Shown in pieces: positions 41,476-50,005 of a DNA stretch of 64,000 nucleotides. The stretch is from JAJDXW01 sp965214795. GTDB taxonomy: Bacteria > Pseudomonadota > Gammaproteobacteria > HK1. The notes beneath the pieces were generated by a model, which saw only the letters and a program-made list of their open reading frames with translations, searched no databases and was not told the origin of the DNA. Every line of letters starts with the position of its first letter. The stretch's first letter is position 1. The DNA is taken from assembly GCA_965214795.1 (NCBI GenBank), contig OZ243976.1:3534001-3598000 (forward strand), written 5' to 3'. The position numbers and the translations under genes are program-made.

Positions 41476-41652
41476 ATGAGCGAACAGAAGAGCGAACGGA
41501 CGACCGAGACGCCGGCTGCCGAGGGTGAGGTCAAGAAGAGCCGTCCCATCGAAGATTCCGAGGCAGAAGGCATCGTCGGCGGCGCCACCGCGGGACAGTA
41601 TGACCGGTGGCACACTCTGCCCGACGGCTCGGGAAGTGGTGCCGGCGAATAA
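41476..41652 (+). CDS. candidate double-glycine precursor peptide for the NHLP-type exporter
   Basis: 58 codons, too short for usual gene finding. ATG follows AAAGGAG with 5 nt between. The sequence starts MSEQKSERTTETPAAEGEVK, is acidic/polar, then EDSEAEGIVGG, then a 22-residue end ATAGQYDRWHTLPDGSGSGA plus GE. The IVGG at residues 33-36, preceded by an amphipathic E/A/I stretch, is the cleavage pattern of C39 leader peptidases, and the gene lies divergent from the C39/HlyD export operon. Known NHLP leaders are longer (nitrile-hydratase or Nif11 type), so this may be an atypical or unmodified substrate. No maturase gene is adjacent. Confidence 0.6.
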   Translation: MSEQKSERTTETPAAEGEVKKSRPIEDSEAEGIVGGATAGQYDRWHTLPDGSGSGAGE

Positions 41653-41849
41653 CTCGTTCGCCGGCTCACTTCGCAAGGCGCGCCGGCGGGTCAAGCGCCG
41701 CCGGGGGGCGCGTCAGGGTTATCCCGCGCTACGGTTCCGGATGGAAACGAGGGGCCGCGGTGGCGCTCGCCGCGCGCGACCGGGCCGCTCGGCTGCATCA
41801 CAGGGCCCGCGGGACACCCGAGGGCACGGAGGAGCGTCCACGCCCCCGA

Positions 41850-43229
41850 TCAGGCCCGCGCCCGGGCGGCCAGCGAGCTGGACGACGAGTAGTCGAAGTC
41901 GCGCGGGAAGCCCGCTTCCGCCCGTCGAATCGCCCGTTCGAGCCGATCGACGGCCTCGTCGATCTCCGCCTCGGTGATGATGAGCGCGGGGCAGAGCCGG
42001 ATGAAGTTCTTGACCGCGATGTGGATCACCCCCTCCAGGGCCGCGTTGTACCGGATCCGCTCCGCCATCGCCGGGTCCGGCTCCCGGGTCCGGCGGTCCG
42101 AGACGATGTCGAGCAGCCAGTAGAGGCCGATCCCGCGCACCGCCCCGATCGACTCGTGGCGGCCGGCGAGGGCCTCGAGGCGCTTCCCGAGATAGGCGCC
42201 GAGCCGACCGGCCCGCTCCATGAGATCGTCGCGGAGCACGATCCGGAGCTGCTGGAGGGCGGCCGCGGCGGGAAGCGGGTCGCCCGAGTAGGTGCCCGCC
42301 CAGGGGAGGCCCGCCTTGTGCCGAGCCTCCTCCGCGAGCGCCCGGGTGGTGACGGTGCCGCCGATACCGAATCCCGCGGTCATGCCCTTGCCGAAGGAGA
42401 CGACGTCAGGGGTGACCCCGAAGTGCTCGAACCCCCACATGCGCCCGGTCCGGGCCGGGGCGAGTTGCGCCTCGTCGAGCACGAGCAACGCGCCCCAGCG
42501 ATCGGCAAGCTCACGGAGCCGGGGCAGCCATTCGGGGGGCGGGACGACCATCCCCCCCGCGACCGGAACGGTCTCCGCGAGGATGGCGGCGACGTTCCGG
42601 CTCGTGACGTGCTCCATCAGCTCCTCACTGCGGTCGAGGCACGCGACGTCGCACGCCGGGTACTCCAGGTTGATCGGGCAGCGGTAGCAGAACGGGGCGT
42701 AGATGGCGTTGCGGTGAGCCGGCATCATGAGGGGGCCGAGGTGCGCCTTGCGGCCCCCGCCAACGCTGGTCACCGCCTCCGCGGCGAGGCTGCCCCCGTG
42801 GAGCCCCCGGATGAGCGAGACGATGTCGTACTTCCCGGTCACCCCGAGGGCGAGGCGCATCGCGATCTCGTTTGCCTCGGAGCCGGTGACCGCGAAGTTC
42901 ACGACCTCGAGATCGCCCGGCATGGTGTCCGCGATGAGCTCGGCGAAATCGACGAGCCACGGATTGGAGTACCAGGACGACTCATGCACGAGCTTGCCCG
43001 CCTGCTCGCGGATCGTCTCGGTGAGCTCCGGATGCGAGTGGCCGAGCACCATGCACATCATGCCGGCCGTCATGTCGAAGTACTCGTTGCCGTCCACGTC
43101 GGTGAGCACGATGCCGCGGCCGCTTTCGAACATGATCCGGGGCTCGTAGCGCCACCCGAGGATGTACTCCTCGTCGCGGGCCATGAGGTCGTGGTGGCGG
43201 TTGGAGAACCGGAAGTCCCGCGATTCCAT
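41850..43229 (-). CDS. class III PLP-dependent aminotransferase (2,2-dialkylglycine decarboxylase-like)
   Basis: 459 residues. Fold-type I class III enzyme: DVDGNEYFDMTAGMMCMVLGHSHPEL, NFAVTGSEANEIAMRLA, GLHGG, LLVLDEAQLAPARTG and the PLP lysine in VSFGKGMTAGFGIGG. DEAQ (not DEVQ) and the LGHSHPEL/AGKL start resemble dialkylglycine decarboxylases. A Cys-rich CYRCPINLEYPACDVAC insert follows the cofactor-binding region, as in one clade of 'aspartate aminotransferase family' proteins. Substrate unknown; near an agmatinase-like gene, so amine or arginine-type catabolism is plausible. ATG 43229; ribosome site weak. Confidence 0.9.
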   Translation of the reverse strand: MESRDFRFSNRHHDLMARDEEYILGWRYEPRIMFESGRGIVLTDVDGNEYFDMTAGMMCMVLGHSHPELTETIREQAGKLVHESSWYSNPWLVDFAELIADTMPGDLEVVNFAVTGSEANEIAMRLALGVTGKYDIVSLIRGLHGGSLAAEAVTSVGGGRKAHLGPLMMPAHRNAIYAPFCYRCPINLEYPACDVACLDRSEELMEHVTSRNVAAILAETVPVAGGMVVPPPEWLPRLRELADRWGALLVLDEAQLAPARTGRMWGFEHFGVTPDVVSFGKGMTAGFGIGGTVTTRALAEEARHKAGLPWAGTYSGDPLPAAAALQQLRIVLRDDLMERAGRLGAYLGKRLEALAGRHESIGAVRGIGLYWLLDIVSDRRTREPDPAMAERIRYNAALEGVIHIAVKNFIRLCPALIITEAEIDEAVDRLERAIRRAEAGFPRDFDYSSSSSLAARARA

Positions 43230-43340
43230 CGGCGAAGACCCTCGTGGTCGGGATCGGGCCGCGACAAGTCGTCTGGCCGTGGGACCGAATCGTAGCAGGT
43301 AGCGGCCGTCCGGGCCGCTCAGGGCCGTTTCGTGCCAGAA

Positions 43341-43508
43341 CCGTTTTTTTGTCGTGGTCGAGTGCCGGCCGCGTGGCCGCGGGTGCGGATCGGCCTGCCG
43401 TGCGGTCGAGGGCAGCTTCATGAGGCCCGAGCCGACCCGCGGGACGACGAAATGCGCTCCAAAACGGTCTGCTGAACCTGCCCGGTTCACCCGTCGCCAG
43501 GCAAAACG
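43341..43508 (+). repeat. ~165-bp dispersed repeat (inverted copy at 57366-57525)
   Basis: From TTTTTTTGTCGTGGTCGAG to CGTCGCCAGGCAAAACG it aligns with the reverse strand of 57525-57366 at roughly 80% with small gaps. The ends show weakly inverted TTTTGTC/G-CAAAA tips. It lies in the 626-bp gap between aminotransferase and agmatinase genes. No protein is recognised. Confidence 0.65.
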
Positions 43509-43541
43509 CGCATGGACGGGGCTGGCCACCCCGTCGCATGA

Positions 43542-43591
43542 AAGGGTCCGGCGTCGCGAAGACGGCCGTCCTGGGTTCATTTTCACAGCAA
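43542..43591 (+). repeat. 50-bp repeat shared with 50711-50760
   Basis: The segment GTCGCGAAGACGGCC..CCTGGG..ATTTTCACAGCAA matches 50711-50760 at 45 of 50 positions, same orientation. Probable remnant of a shared insertion sequence. The rest of 43592-43855 shows nothing recognisable. Confidence 0.65.
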
Positions 43592-43855
43592 GAACGAACC
43601 CTGCGCTTCACCCCGACCCGACCGCGGGCGGACTCGGGATGCAGGCTGGATTCGCGCCGCGTCGTCCGACCTGCCCGCCTCCCGGCCTCCGCCCATCCCG
43701 GATTACGATGCGCTGACCCGAGCGGCCCCGGTCCACCTGCCCGGGACCGGGGCCGCGGCATGAAATCACCCTGGCGGCCGCTCCCGACCCCCTCGCGATA
43801 CCGGGTCGCCGCGCGCATAATCGTCCCGCCCCGAAGACCTCCGGAGACCTCCGCG

Positions 43856-44815
43856 ATGACCGACGATCCCTTCGCCGATCCGTTGCAGCGGCCCCGCTAC
43901 ACCGGCATCCCCACCCTCATGCGGGCGCCCCACACCGAGGATCCCGGCGAGGCCGACATCGCGCTCGTCGGGGTGCCGCTCGACGGGGGGGTGACCAACC
44001 GTCCGGGCGCCCGTCACGGCCCGCGCGAGATCCGGAACCAGTCCGGGTTCATGCGCGCGTTCAACCCCGCGAACCGCATCAACCCCTACGAGCTCGCCCG
44101 GGTGCGCGACGTCGGGGACGCCCTCATCCGCCGCCCCTTCCGCCTTGAGGACAGCCTGGACGACATCGAGGCGTTCTTCGGGGAAGTGCACGCGGCGGGG
44201 GCCATCCCGATCTCGGCCGGCGGCGACCACTCGTTGACCCTCCCTGTCTTCCGGGCCATCGCGGCGGACCGGCCGGTCGGGATGGTGCACTTCGACGCCC
44301 ACTGCGACACCGGCGGCCCGCGTTGGGGAACCGCCGTCCACCACGGGGCGCCGTTCAAGGTGGCGGTGGAGGAAGGGCTCCTCGACCCTGAGCGCACGGT
44401 GCAGATCGGGATCCGCGGCGCGACCGCCGAACCCGACGCGTGGCGGTTCAGCTACGAGTCGGGGATGCGGGTCATCACGATGGACGAGTTCCACCGGCTG
44501 GGCGTCGAGGCGGTGATCGCGGAAGCGAGGCGGGTGGCGGGGGACGGGCCGACCTACGTCTCCTTCGACGTGGACGGGCTCGATCCGGTGTTCGCGCCGG
44601 GGACCGGAACCCCCGAGGTGGGCGGCTACACCACGCTCGAGGCCCAGCTCATGCTGCGGGGGCTGCGCGGGCTCGACCTGGTGGGGGGCGACGTGGTGGA
44701 GGTCGCCCCGCCCTTCGATCCGAGCGGCAACACCGCCCTCGTCGGGGCCACCATGATGTACGAGATCCTCTGCATCGTCGCCGATGCGTTCGCGGCCCGC
44801 GGCGGGTCCGTCTGA
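43856..44815 (+). CDS. agmatinase/ureohydrolase family protein
   Basis: 319 residues. Arginase-fold Mn enzyme with all metal motifs: SAGGDHSLTLP, HFDAHCDT and SFDVDGLDPVFAPGTGTPE. The start RYTGIPTLMRAP and GVPLDGGVTNRPGARHGPREIR fit agmatinase, guanidinobutyrase and guanidinopropionase proteins; the guanidino substrate cannot be resolved by eye. It would release urea and an amine that the neighbouring aminotransferase might process. Start ATG 43856. Confidence 0.93.
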   Translation: MTDDPFADPLQRPRYTGIPTLMRAPHTEDPGEADIALVGVPLDGGVTNRPGARHGPREIRNQSGFMRAFNPANRINPYELARVRDVGDALIRRPFRLEDSLDDIEAFFGEVHAAGAIPISAGGDHSLTLPVFRAIAADRPVGMVHFDAHCDTGGPRWGTAVHHGAPFKVAVEEGLLDPERTVQIGIRGATAEPDAWRFSYESGMRVITMDEFHRLGVEAVIAEARRVAGDGPTYVSFDVDGLDPVFAPGTGTPEVGGYTTLEAQLMLRGLRGLDLVGGDVVEVAPPFDPSGNTALVGATMMYEILCIVADAFAARGGSV

Positions 44816-44928
44816 GCCCCGTCCGCCCCGCCGCGAGTCCTCCCGCGAGCCAGGCCGGCCGGATCGCCCCTCCACCCGCTCCCGCCCGGCTCGGCTCCGC
44901 TCGCCCCATCGACCCGAGGAAACCGAAC

Positions 44929-45345
44929 ATGCCGCTCTTGCCCCTCATCGACTACGAGGACGCCGCTCCGGAGGTCCGCGCGGTCTACGACGACATCATG
45001 CAGACCCGGGGAACGACCTGGATCAACAACTTCTGGAAGGTGCTGGCCAACCACCCGGAGACCCTCGCGCGGGTCTGGGAGGACGTGAGGACGGTGATGA
45101 AGCCGGGCGCGCTCGACCCCCTGGTGAAGGAGATGATCTACGTGGCGGTGAGCGCCACCAACAACTGCGAGTACTGCATCCACAGCCATACCGCGAGCGC
45201 GCGAGCGAAAGGGATGACGGACGAGATGTTCGCCGAACTGATGGCCGTCGCGGCCCTCGCGAACGAGACCAACCGCCTCGCGAACGGCTTCCGGGTGCCG
45301 GTCGACGAAGCCTTCCGCGGCTATCCGGCCGGAAGTCCGGGATAG
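44929..45345 (+). CDS. carboxymuconolactone decarboxylase family protein (AhpD-like)
   Basis: 138 residues, single CMD domain. The redox motif NCEYCIHSHTASA (CxxC plus His) is that of AhpD-like alkylhydroperoxidases, which use the cysteines to reduce peroxides. Same strand as the agmatinase, 113 bp downstream. GACCCGAGGAAACC precedes the ATG. Its last codons and stop lie in a 34-bp sequence repeated at 50826-50859 (see findings). Confidence 0.9.
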   Translation: MPLLPLIDYEDAAPEVRAVYDDIMQTRGTTWINNFWKVLANHPETLARVWEDVRTVMKPGALDPLVKEMIYVAVSATNNCEYCIHSHTASARAKGMTDEMFAELMAVAALANETNRLANGFRVPVDEAFRGYPAGSPG

Positions 45346-45362
45346 AGCACGGAGGGCGGCGG
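45329..45362 (+). repeat. 34-bp direct repeat, left boundary of accessory island (att-like)
   Basis: It is identical to 50826-50859 except for one base, in direct orientation. It covers the last codons and stop of the AhpD-like gene; the right copy lies directly before the helicase start. An insertion of about 5.5 kb between them, duplicating the site, is the simplest reading. The rest of 45363-45635 holds no recognisable gene. Confidence 0.75.
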
Positions 45363-45635
45363 CGTCGATCTCGGCCCGCAACTCGTGCGTGGGCGCCAGA
45401 ATCGCCGTGCCCGCGCACAGGGCGGGATCGAGGCGAGCCACAGCCGGGCCGCCGCCGGGCCGGGTTCGTCGCCCTCCATCTGCAGGACGCCGTTGCCCGG
45501 CCCCTCACCGCAAGGCGCGGCTCGTCCACCACCATGTGCAGCACCGGGCGGCTTTCAGTCCGCGGCGTGCTGGCGGCACCAACTCGTCCATCCTGGCCGT
45601 GGGCATGCCCTCCGCAATGGGGCATTGGGTGACTG

Positions 45636-46382
45636 TCAGACGTCACTGTCCTCCACCAACTCGCCATCAGTCGAGGAGTCGGTGCGTAGCGAATCCCCGA
45701 TGATCTCTCCCACTCTCGCAACTATGAGGCGGGCTCGCTGCCGACAAAAGTCCCGGAACCGGTCGGTGGAGAAGTTGTCCGCCCATGACGGATCGTGAGG
45801 ATCGCCGGGGATGAGGCAGTCACGCACTCGCCTGCTCAGAACGTCCAACGTGCCCTCGGTCCGGGCACAATCCGCCATTTCCCGGAAATACTCCTGCGGA
45901 TATGCCTCGCCAAGGGACTGATTCGTGTCGCCGAGCACTGGAACGCGGTTGCAGATGCCGTCCAGCGTGCCTCGGGGCAGTCCGTGTCGCTTGCCTGCAT
46001 TCCTCGGGAATATGTGGTGGTCGTGGAGCACGGATTCGGAATCGATGATGTCGCCGGACACGAGGTCATGGCGCATTGTCGTGGCGAACACGTTCTGCAA
46101 CGACTTGTATCTTACGTCCGACGGCTTGAGTCCGAGGACAACGTTCTCGTTCAGAATTACCTCCTTCGGGACAAGTGACGCACTTTTCGCTGCATACTGT
46201 AGCAATTGCTGAAAGTCCTGACCGATCCGATAATTTGACGCCCGAGAGGCGCCGGCCTGCATGACTTTACTGAAATACCAGCGACGAATGAAATCGTGCT
46301 TCTCCAGCAGAGATGAATCCTTCTCACGCGATTTCAGGCTTCGAACCGCCGCAAGAGGGACCAGCAAGTTGTGGCTTGGCAA
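45636..46382 (-). pseudogene. HNH-type nuclease C-terminal remnant (DUF262/DUF1524-like)
   Basis: 248 codons. The HNH core reads DHHIFPRNAG..LPRGTLDGICNRVPVLGDTNQSLG, the C-terminal nuclease module of GmrSD/DUF262 restriction proteins. The N-terminal DUF262 half (specificity or nucleotide-binding part, several hundred residues) is absent, and the frame begins with a poor TTG 6 bp after the stop of a DUF4365 fragment. I read it as what remains after a deletion that joined two genes out of frame. It could still be translated as an orphan nuclease domain. Confidence 0.65.
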
Positions 46383-46387
46383 TGTCT

Positions 46388-46657
46388 TCAGGAGAGGTCT
46401 TCAGGTTTCAGCAGGTAGTCGGACTGATCGGCAATTTCTCGAAGATACTGCCCGGCGGCGGTCGATCCGACCTGGACTCCGAACAGCTTGCCGAGTGGAG
46501 CGTGGGCGGAGGGATCCCGAAGCTCGATAAGGCCGTCGATGCCCGCCTCGAGTCGCCCGCGGTCCTCGTAGATCATGCCCATCTCAAGCACGAGCTTCTT
46601 GACAGCGGGTTCACCGGGTTCACCGAGTATCTGGTTATCCGTGGTCTTCTTCGTCAT
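46388..46657 (-). pseudogene. DUF4365 domain protein, C-terminally truncated
   Basis: 89 residues from ATG 46657: NQILGEPGEPAVKKLVLEMG, then EAGIDGLIELRD and LFGVQVGSTAAGQYL. This is the N-terminal half of the DUF4365 nuclease-like domain (PD-(D/E)XK-like: E..G.D and QVK, here QVG, so the usual Lys is Gly). It stops just before the second half and is followed out of frame by the HNH remnant. It starts 13 bp after the ATPase/TPR gene, in its operon. Confidence 0.65.
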
Positions 46658-46670
46658 TTTCGAAACCTGG

Positions 46671-48542
46671 TCACGGTTGCCGAACGCCTTGTGAGGATTG
46701 ACTTGACTCGGCATCCGTGGGAGACATGAAACGAGGAAGCGGTGAACTGCCATCCTCGATGAGAGCACGGATATCGTCGAGGTCTGCTCCAAAGTTTCGT
46801 GCGCCCACCTGGAGGTAGCGCCAGCAACTGAACTCGGTTCGTCCGCGGAGGGCACTCAAGGTTGCCTGCGCCCGATCCGCATAGTCAAGGGCCGCGACGT
46901 TTTCCCCCGTAGCCCAGTAGGCCACCGCCATGCACTGGAGATAGTTTGTGGTCTTGTCCACCTGGACATCTGACCGATCGAGAGCAACAACGCGTTGAAA
47001 CGCCTCCTTCTCAACCGTTTGCGTCATGCCCCAGAGGGCCATTGCATAGTTGAATACATCGGCAATGGCGAGATCCACGAGACTTTGTTCTTCTTTACGA
47101 AACATCCCTGCCGCAGCAGAACATCTTCCCAACCCCATATACGACATCCCGAGAAAATGTTGCGCGGTAGCAATCCGTTCCTCGGGGAAATCGGGTACAG
47201 CAAGAAGCCGTTCCCACAAGGAAACCGCGAGCTGCAGGTGTTCCTGCGTACGATTGAACGAATGTGCAAGCCAGAACTGGTCGTCGACTTCCAACGACCT
47301 GACGGCGGTCGATTCGGCGAGTTCATTCACAGTGGACGGTTGCGTTCGAACCAGCCGCCCAAGCGCCTCGCGTACCATAGGAGGAGCGACCTGATTGGAC
47401 TCCAGAACCCGCCGCGCATCCTCGGTCGCGGCCGAGATGTCGTCATTGTCCGCCCGAATCCGAGCACGCTTGAGATAGGCCTCCGGTCGGTCGTATCCGG
47501 CGTCGATTGCCTGTTGGACCAGCGATGCCACGGATTCAGGCTGACGGTCGTCTTCTCTGAGCTCGGCCAGGCGAAACAGGACTTCTCCGTCTTCGGCATG
47601 CGCCTTCTCAATTTCCTTGAGCATGTCTTCTCTTGCAGTGGCGGAATCATCCCCGGTTCGCCGCCACCGCCGGCCCGCTCGCCGGATGTACTCGAGAGCT
47701 CCATCCCGATCCTGCCAGTTGCGCGAGGAAATCTCCCGAACGATCTCTCCGTATTGCTTCGCAAGACGACTTCTCGGTCGGTCCTTTGCAAAGACCTCTT
47801 GGTTCAACAGGGAGAGACTGTCGTACCGGTGGACAACCATCGGTTCCCGCCGGAAGCCGAGCTGGCGCTGAAACGCATCGATCTTTCTCTCGAGGATTCG
47901 GTATTCGTCATCCAGATCCGGCACATTGGACATCACGAAGTGAAGCGCTATGGTCTTGTTGCGAGGTTCGTCGGCCTCGGAGCGAATGTCACCGACCACC
48001 TCATTCAAGCCCCGGAGGTTCTGTTCGTTCGGGAAGAAGAACACAACGACGGAATCAGGTAGCTGGCGGGTGCAGATCCCGCATGTATCCGTGTGTCCGG
48101 TGCGAGAGTCGATCAGCACATAGTCAGGTCGCAGGACCTGTTTCCATTGCTCTTTCAGATCTTCGAACAGCAGATAGCCATCTCGTTTGTCATAGAGATC
48201 TGCCCAGTCGACCTGATTGAAATTGGCTGCGTAGGAGTCGCTCCTGCCCGACGGCATGATCCAAAGCTGCCCCCCCTCCTCTCCAATGTCGGGACACTCA
48301 CCGATGTAGTCGGCGGCATCCGGAGCCTGTCCCGAGTCCAAGTAGCGGGTAACGAAGTCGATCACACCAGGAACTTCCTCGCGCGTCCGGAGCACATCGA
48401 AGGTGTCGAGTCCCGGTGCCTCGACATCGAAGTCGACAACAAGCACCCGTCGACCCCGCAGGGCGAGCGTGACGGCGGCGTTCACGAGCGCCATCGTGCG
48501 ACCAACGCCGCCCTTGAACGAATAGAAGGTTGTGACGTACAT
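46671..48542 (-). CDS. KGGVGR-variant ParA/MinD-type ATPase with C-terminal helical (TPR-like) repeats
   Basis: 623 residues. N-terminal SIMIBI ATPase: FYSFKGGVGRTMALVNAAV (deviant Walker A whose second Lys is Arg), VLVVDFDVEAPGLDTF (A'), DYVLIDSRTGHTDT (Walker B). Residues ~330-600 are helical repeats (EDGEVLFRLAELREDDRQPE.., PEAYLKRARIRADNDD, ATAQHFLGMSYMGLGRCSAA) like TPRs. The KGGVGR variant is a recognised database family without settled function, often in accessory regions. Operon: toxin, antitoxin, this gene, DUF4365. AT-richer than the chromosome around it. Confidence 0.85.
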   Translation of the reverse strand: MYVTTFYSFKGGVGRTMALVNAAVTLALRGRRVLVVDFDVEAPGLDTFDVLRTREEVPGVIDFVTRYLDSGQAPDAADYIGECPDIGEEGGQLWIMPSGRSDSYAANFNQVDWADLYDKRDGYLLFEDLKEQWKQVLRPDYVLIDSRTGHTDTCGICTRQLPDSVVVFFFPNEQNLRGLNEVVGDIRSEADEPRNKTIALHFVMSNVPDLDDEYRILERKIDAFQRQLGFRREPMVVHRYDSLSLLNQEVFAKDRPRSRLAKQYGEIVREISSRNWQDRDGALEYIRRAGRRWRRTGDDSATAREDMLKEIEKAHAEDGEVLFRLAELREDDRQPESVASLVQQAIDAGYDRPEAYLKRARIRADNDDISAATEDARRVLESNQVAPPMVREALGRLVRTQPSTVNELAESTAVRSLEVDDQFWLAHSFNRTQEHLQLAVSLWERLLAVPDFPEERIATAQHFLGMSYMGLGRCSAAAGMFRKEEQSLVDLAIADVFNYAMALWGMTQTVEKEAFQRVVALDRSDVQVDKTTNYLQCMAVAYWATGENVAALDYADRAQATLSALRGRTEFSCWRYLQVGARNFGADLDDIRALIEDGSSPLPRFMSPTDAESSQSSQGVRQP

Positions 48543-48546
48543 CGTT

Positions 48547-49107
48547 TCAGGCAGCGATGCGCAGCCGGAAGCTCTCCTGCTCCTTCAGCACGGCGCTGTT
48601 TACCTGCAAGGCGCGAAATCGTTCCCCAACCATGACGACGGCAAAACGCGAGGGGGCTTGCGGCTCTGTCAGTGCCTGGAGCTGCCGCATGATGCCGGGA
48701 TGTTTCAAGAGACGAAGATACCGATCGTTCGCGTGAGTCTGAATGTTGAGTCCGTTCTCCCACCGGTTCAGCGACGCCTCGCCGAGTCCTGTCACTTGGG
48801 CAAAGCTTGCCCGCGACATTCCATGGCTCTCTCTGATCCGCCGGATCTCCGCGGGGGTCAGGACGCCAAGATGCCCGCAGACCGCTTCGTGCTTGAGCCG
48901 TTCGGCGGGTTCATCAAGGAACTCGAGCTCGCAGTAAGCGCAGCTACGCACGGGGACATTCACCGAGAGCTCCGCCACGGATCCCCCGGATCCATAGTCG
49001 AACACGTGGGGCTTCCACGACGTCGTGACTTCGTCCGTACCGCACAACGGGCAGGACACATCCGCCGCCATCTCCTGCGGCTGAGCCCCCGAGTGTTTCG
49101 GGTCCAT
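48547..49107 (-). CDS. zinc-finger/XRE-HTH antitoxin (MqsA/YgiT type)
   Basis: 186 residues. The N-terminal YgiT-type zinc ribbon has CPLCGTDE and, after a spacer, CAYCELEF. The central HTH is LTPAEIRRIRESHGMSRASFAQVTGLGEASLNRWENG, typical of MqsA-like antitoxins that bind DNA and neutralise the partner toxin. The C-terminal ~60 residues are a helical extension. AAGGAGG lies 6 nt before ATG. It is followed 4 bp downstream by the ATPase gene, so it may regulate the whole island operon. Confidence 0.85.
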   Translation of the reverse strand: MDPKHSGAQPQEMAADVSCPLCGTDEVTTSWKPHVFDYGSGGSVAELSVNVPVRSCAYCELEFLDEPAERLKHEAVCGHLGVLTPAEIRRIRESHGMSRASFAQVTGLGEASLNRWENGLNIQTHANDRYLRLLKHPGIMRQLQALTEPQAPSRFAVVMVGERFRALQVNSAVLKEQESFRLRIAA

Positions 49108-49119
49108 CTCCAGCCTCCT

Positions 49120-49479
49120 TCAATCTTTTCGTTCGGAGTAGTGAAAGCTGCGTCCGAGAACCTTCCCGGATCCTAGCTCGAGCTTGACGTAGAGCCGCGG
49201 CTGACCAGGCTCAATGTCGATGAGCATCACGTACCCCCGAGCCCCTGGTGGCTTCCGGAGCTCCAGGATATCGACCGGGTGGTCATCCGCGAGCGCGGAT
49301 GCGATGAGCTCCCAAGCTGTGGAGTCCGTGAAGTAGTCATCGAGTAGCCCACTGGGGTTGCGGACCTGTGTTGGGCGCCAATCCGTCGGACGGGCAGAAC
49401 TGAACGCCGATGTGCGGGTGTGACGGCTGCTGGCCAGTCGAGCCAGGTTTCGTCTCGTCGCGGCATCCAGTTCCGTCAT
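49120..49479 (-). CDS. putative toxin partner of MqsA-like antitoxin
   Basis: 119 residues, 12 bp upstream of the antitoxin gene. The C-terminal part GARGYVMLIDIEPGQPRLYV followed by KLELGSGKVLGRSFHYSE has the beta-rich ending (K-L-x-L...GRSFH) seen in small toxins paired with YgiT-type antitoxins, probably of the RelE/MqsR-like RNase fold. The N-terminus is polar and unremarkable. Function inferred mainly from position; no catalytic residue can be assigned confidently. Confidence 0.65.
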   Translation of the reverse strand: MTELDAATRRNLARLASSRHTRTSAFSSARPTDWRPTQVRNPSGLLDDYFTDSTAWELIASALADDHPVDILELRKPPGARGYVMLIDIEPGQPRLYVKLELGSGKVLGRSFHYSERKD

Positions 49480-49841
49480 GGTGGGCGGTTGTCATCGGGA
49501 GCAATCATATGGTCGGGAAATTCTGACATCAAGCCCTTTTGAACGATTTTTGTGCGCATCTGAGCCAGATCAAGTCTCATCTGGTCGTGTGGCCGCCGGC
49601 CAAGCTGACCCTTGCCACCTTCAATCGACGCGCGTTGCAGCAGGGCACGCACCATCGACATATGCCAAGTCATTGCCCCAGCCCTGCCCGTGCCCCACAT
49701 CTGCTCGCGGAACTTCACCGCGCCACTGCGCTACGGTTCGCGCCATGGAGGTTCGGAATCAAGTCGGGCCCTGCCTGCGGGGCAATCTCGCTCGACTTCA
49801 CGATGTGCTGAACAGTGCGGCATCGCAGGGGGGTCACGCAA
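49480..49841. other. intergenic stretch of the island, no recognisable gene
   Basis: Several short frames occur on both strands, but none shows a known motif together with a ribosome site. Composition is intermediate between island and chromosome. Confidence 0.4.
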
Positions 49842-50000
49842 GACTGATTTATTTTCTCGACCGTGTCCAATAAGTTCAATGAGTTATGTCGATCGCAGAT
49901 TTCTTCGCCCGAAATCGTCGTCAACCGAAGAAAGAGATTCTGCATCAAGGAGGTACGCTGTCCGGCGGCCATCAGGGACATCCGAGAACAGATCAGTCCT
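49842..50000. repeat. 156-bp dispersed repeat, copy 2 (MITE-like)
   Basis: Second copy of 13975-14130, about 93% identical. Its ends are imperfect inverted repeats (GACTGATTTATTTTCTCGA inward; CGAGAACAGATCAGTC at the right). The right edge abuts the start of the DUF4338 transposase fragment. Confidence 0.8.
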
Positions 50001-50005
50001 GGTGA

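Noticed and set aside
45346..45635. Possible gene remnant on the - strand (ARLDPALCAGTAILAPTHEL)
   Set aside because: About 25 residues look protein-like but I could not tie them to a family and no start or downstream continuation is visible.
49476..49718. 80-codon - strand frame upstream of the toxin gene
   Set aside because: No ribosome site, no recognisable motif, and atypical composition; probably chance.
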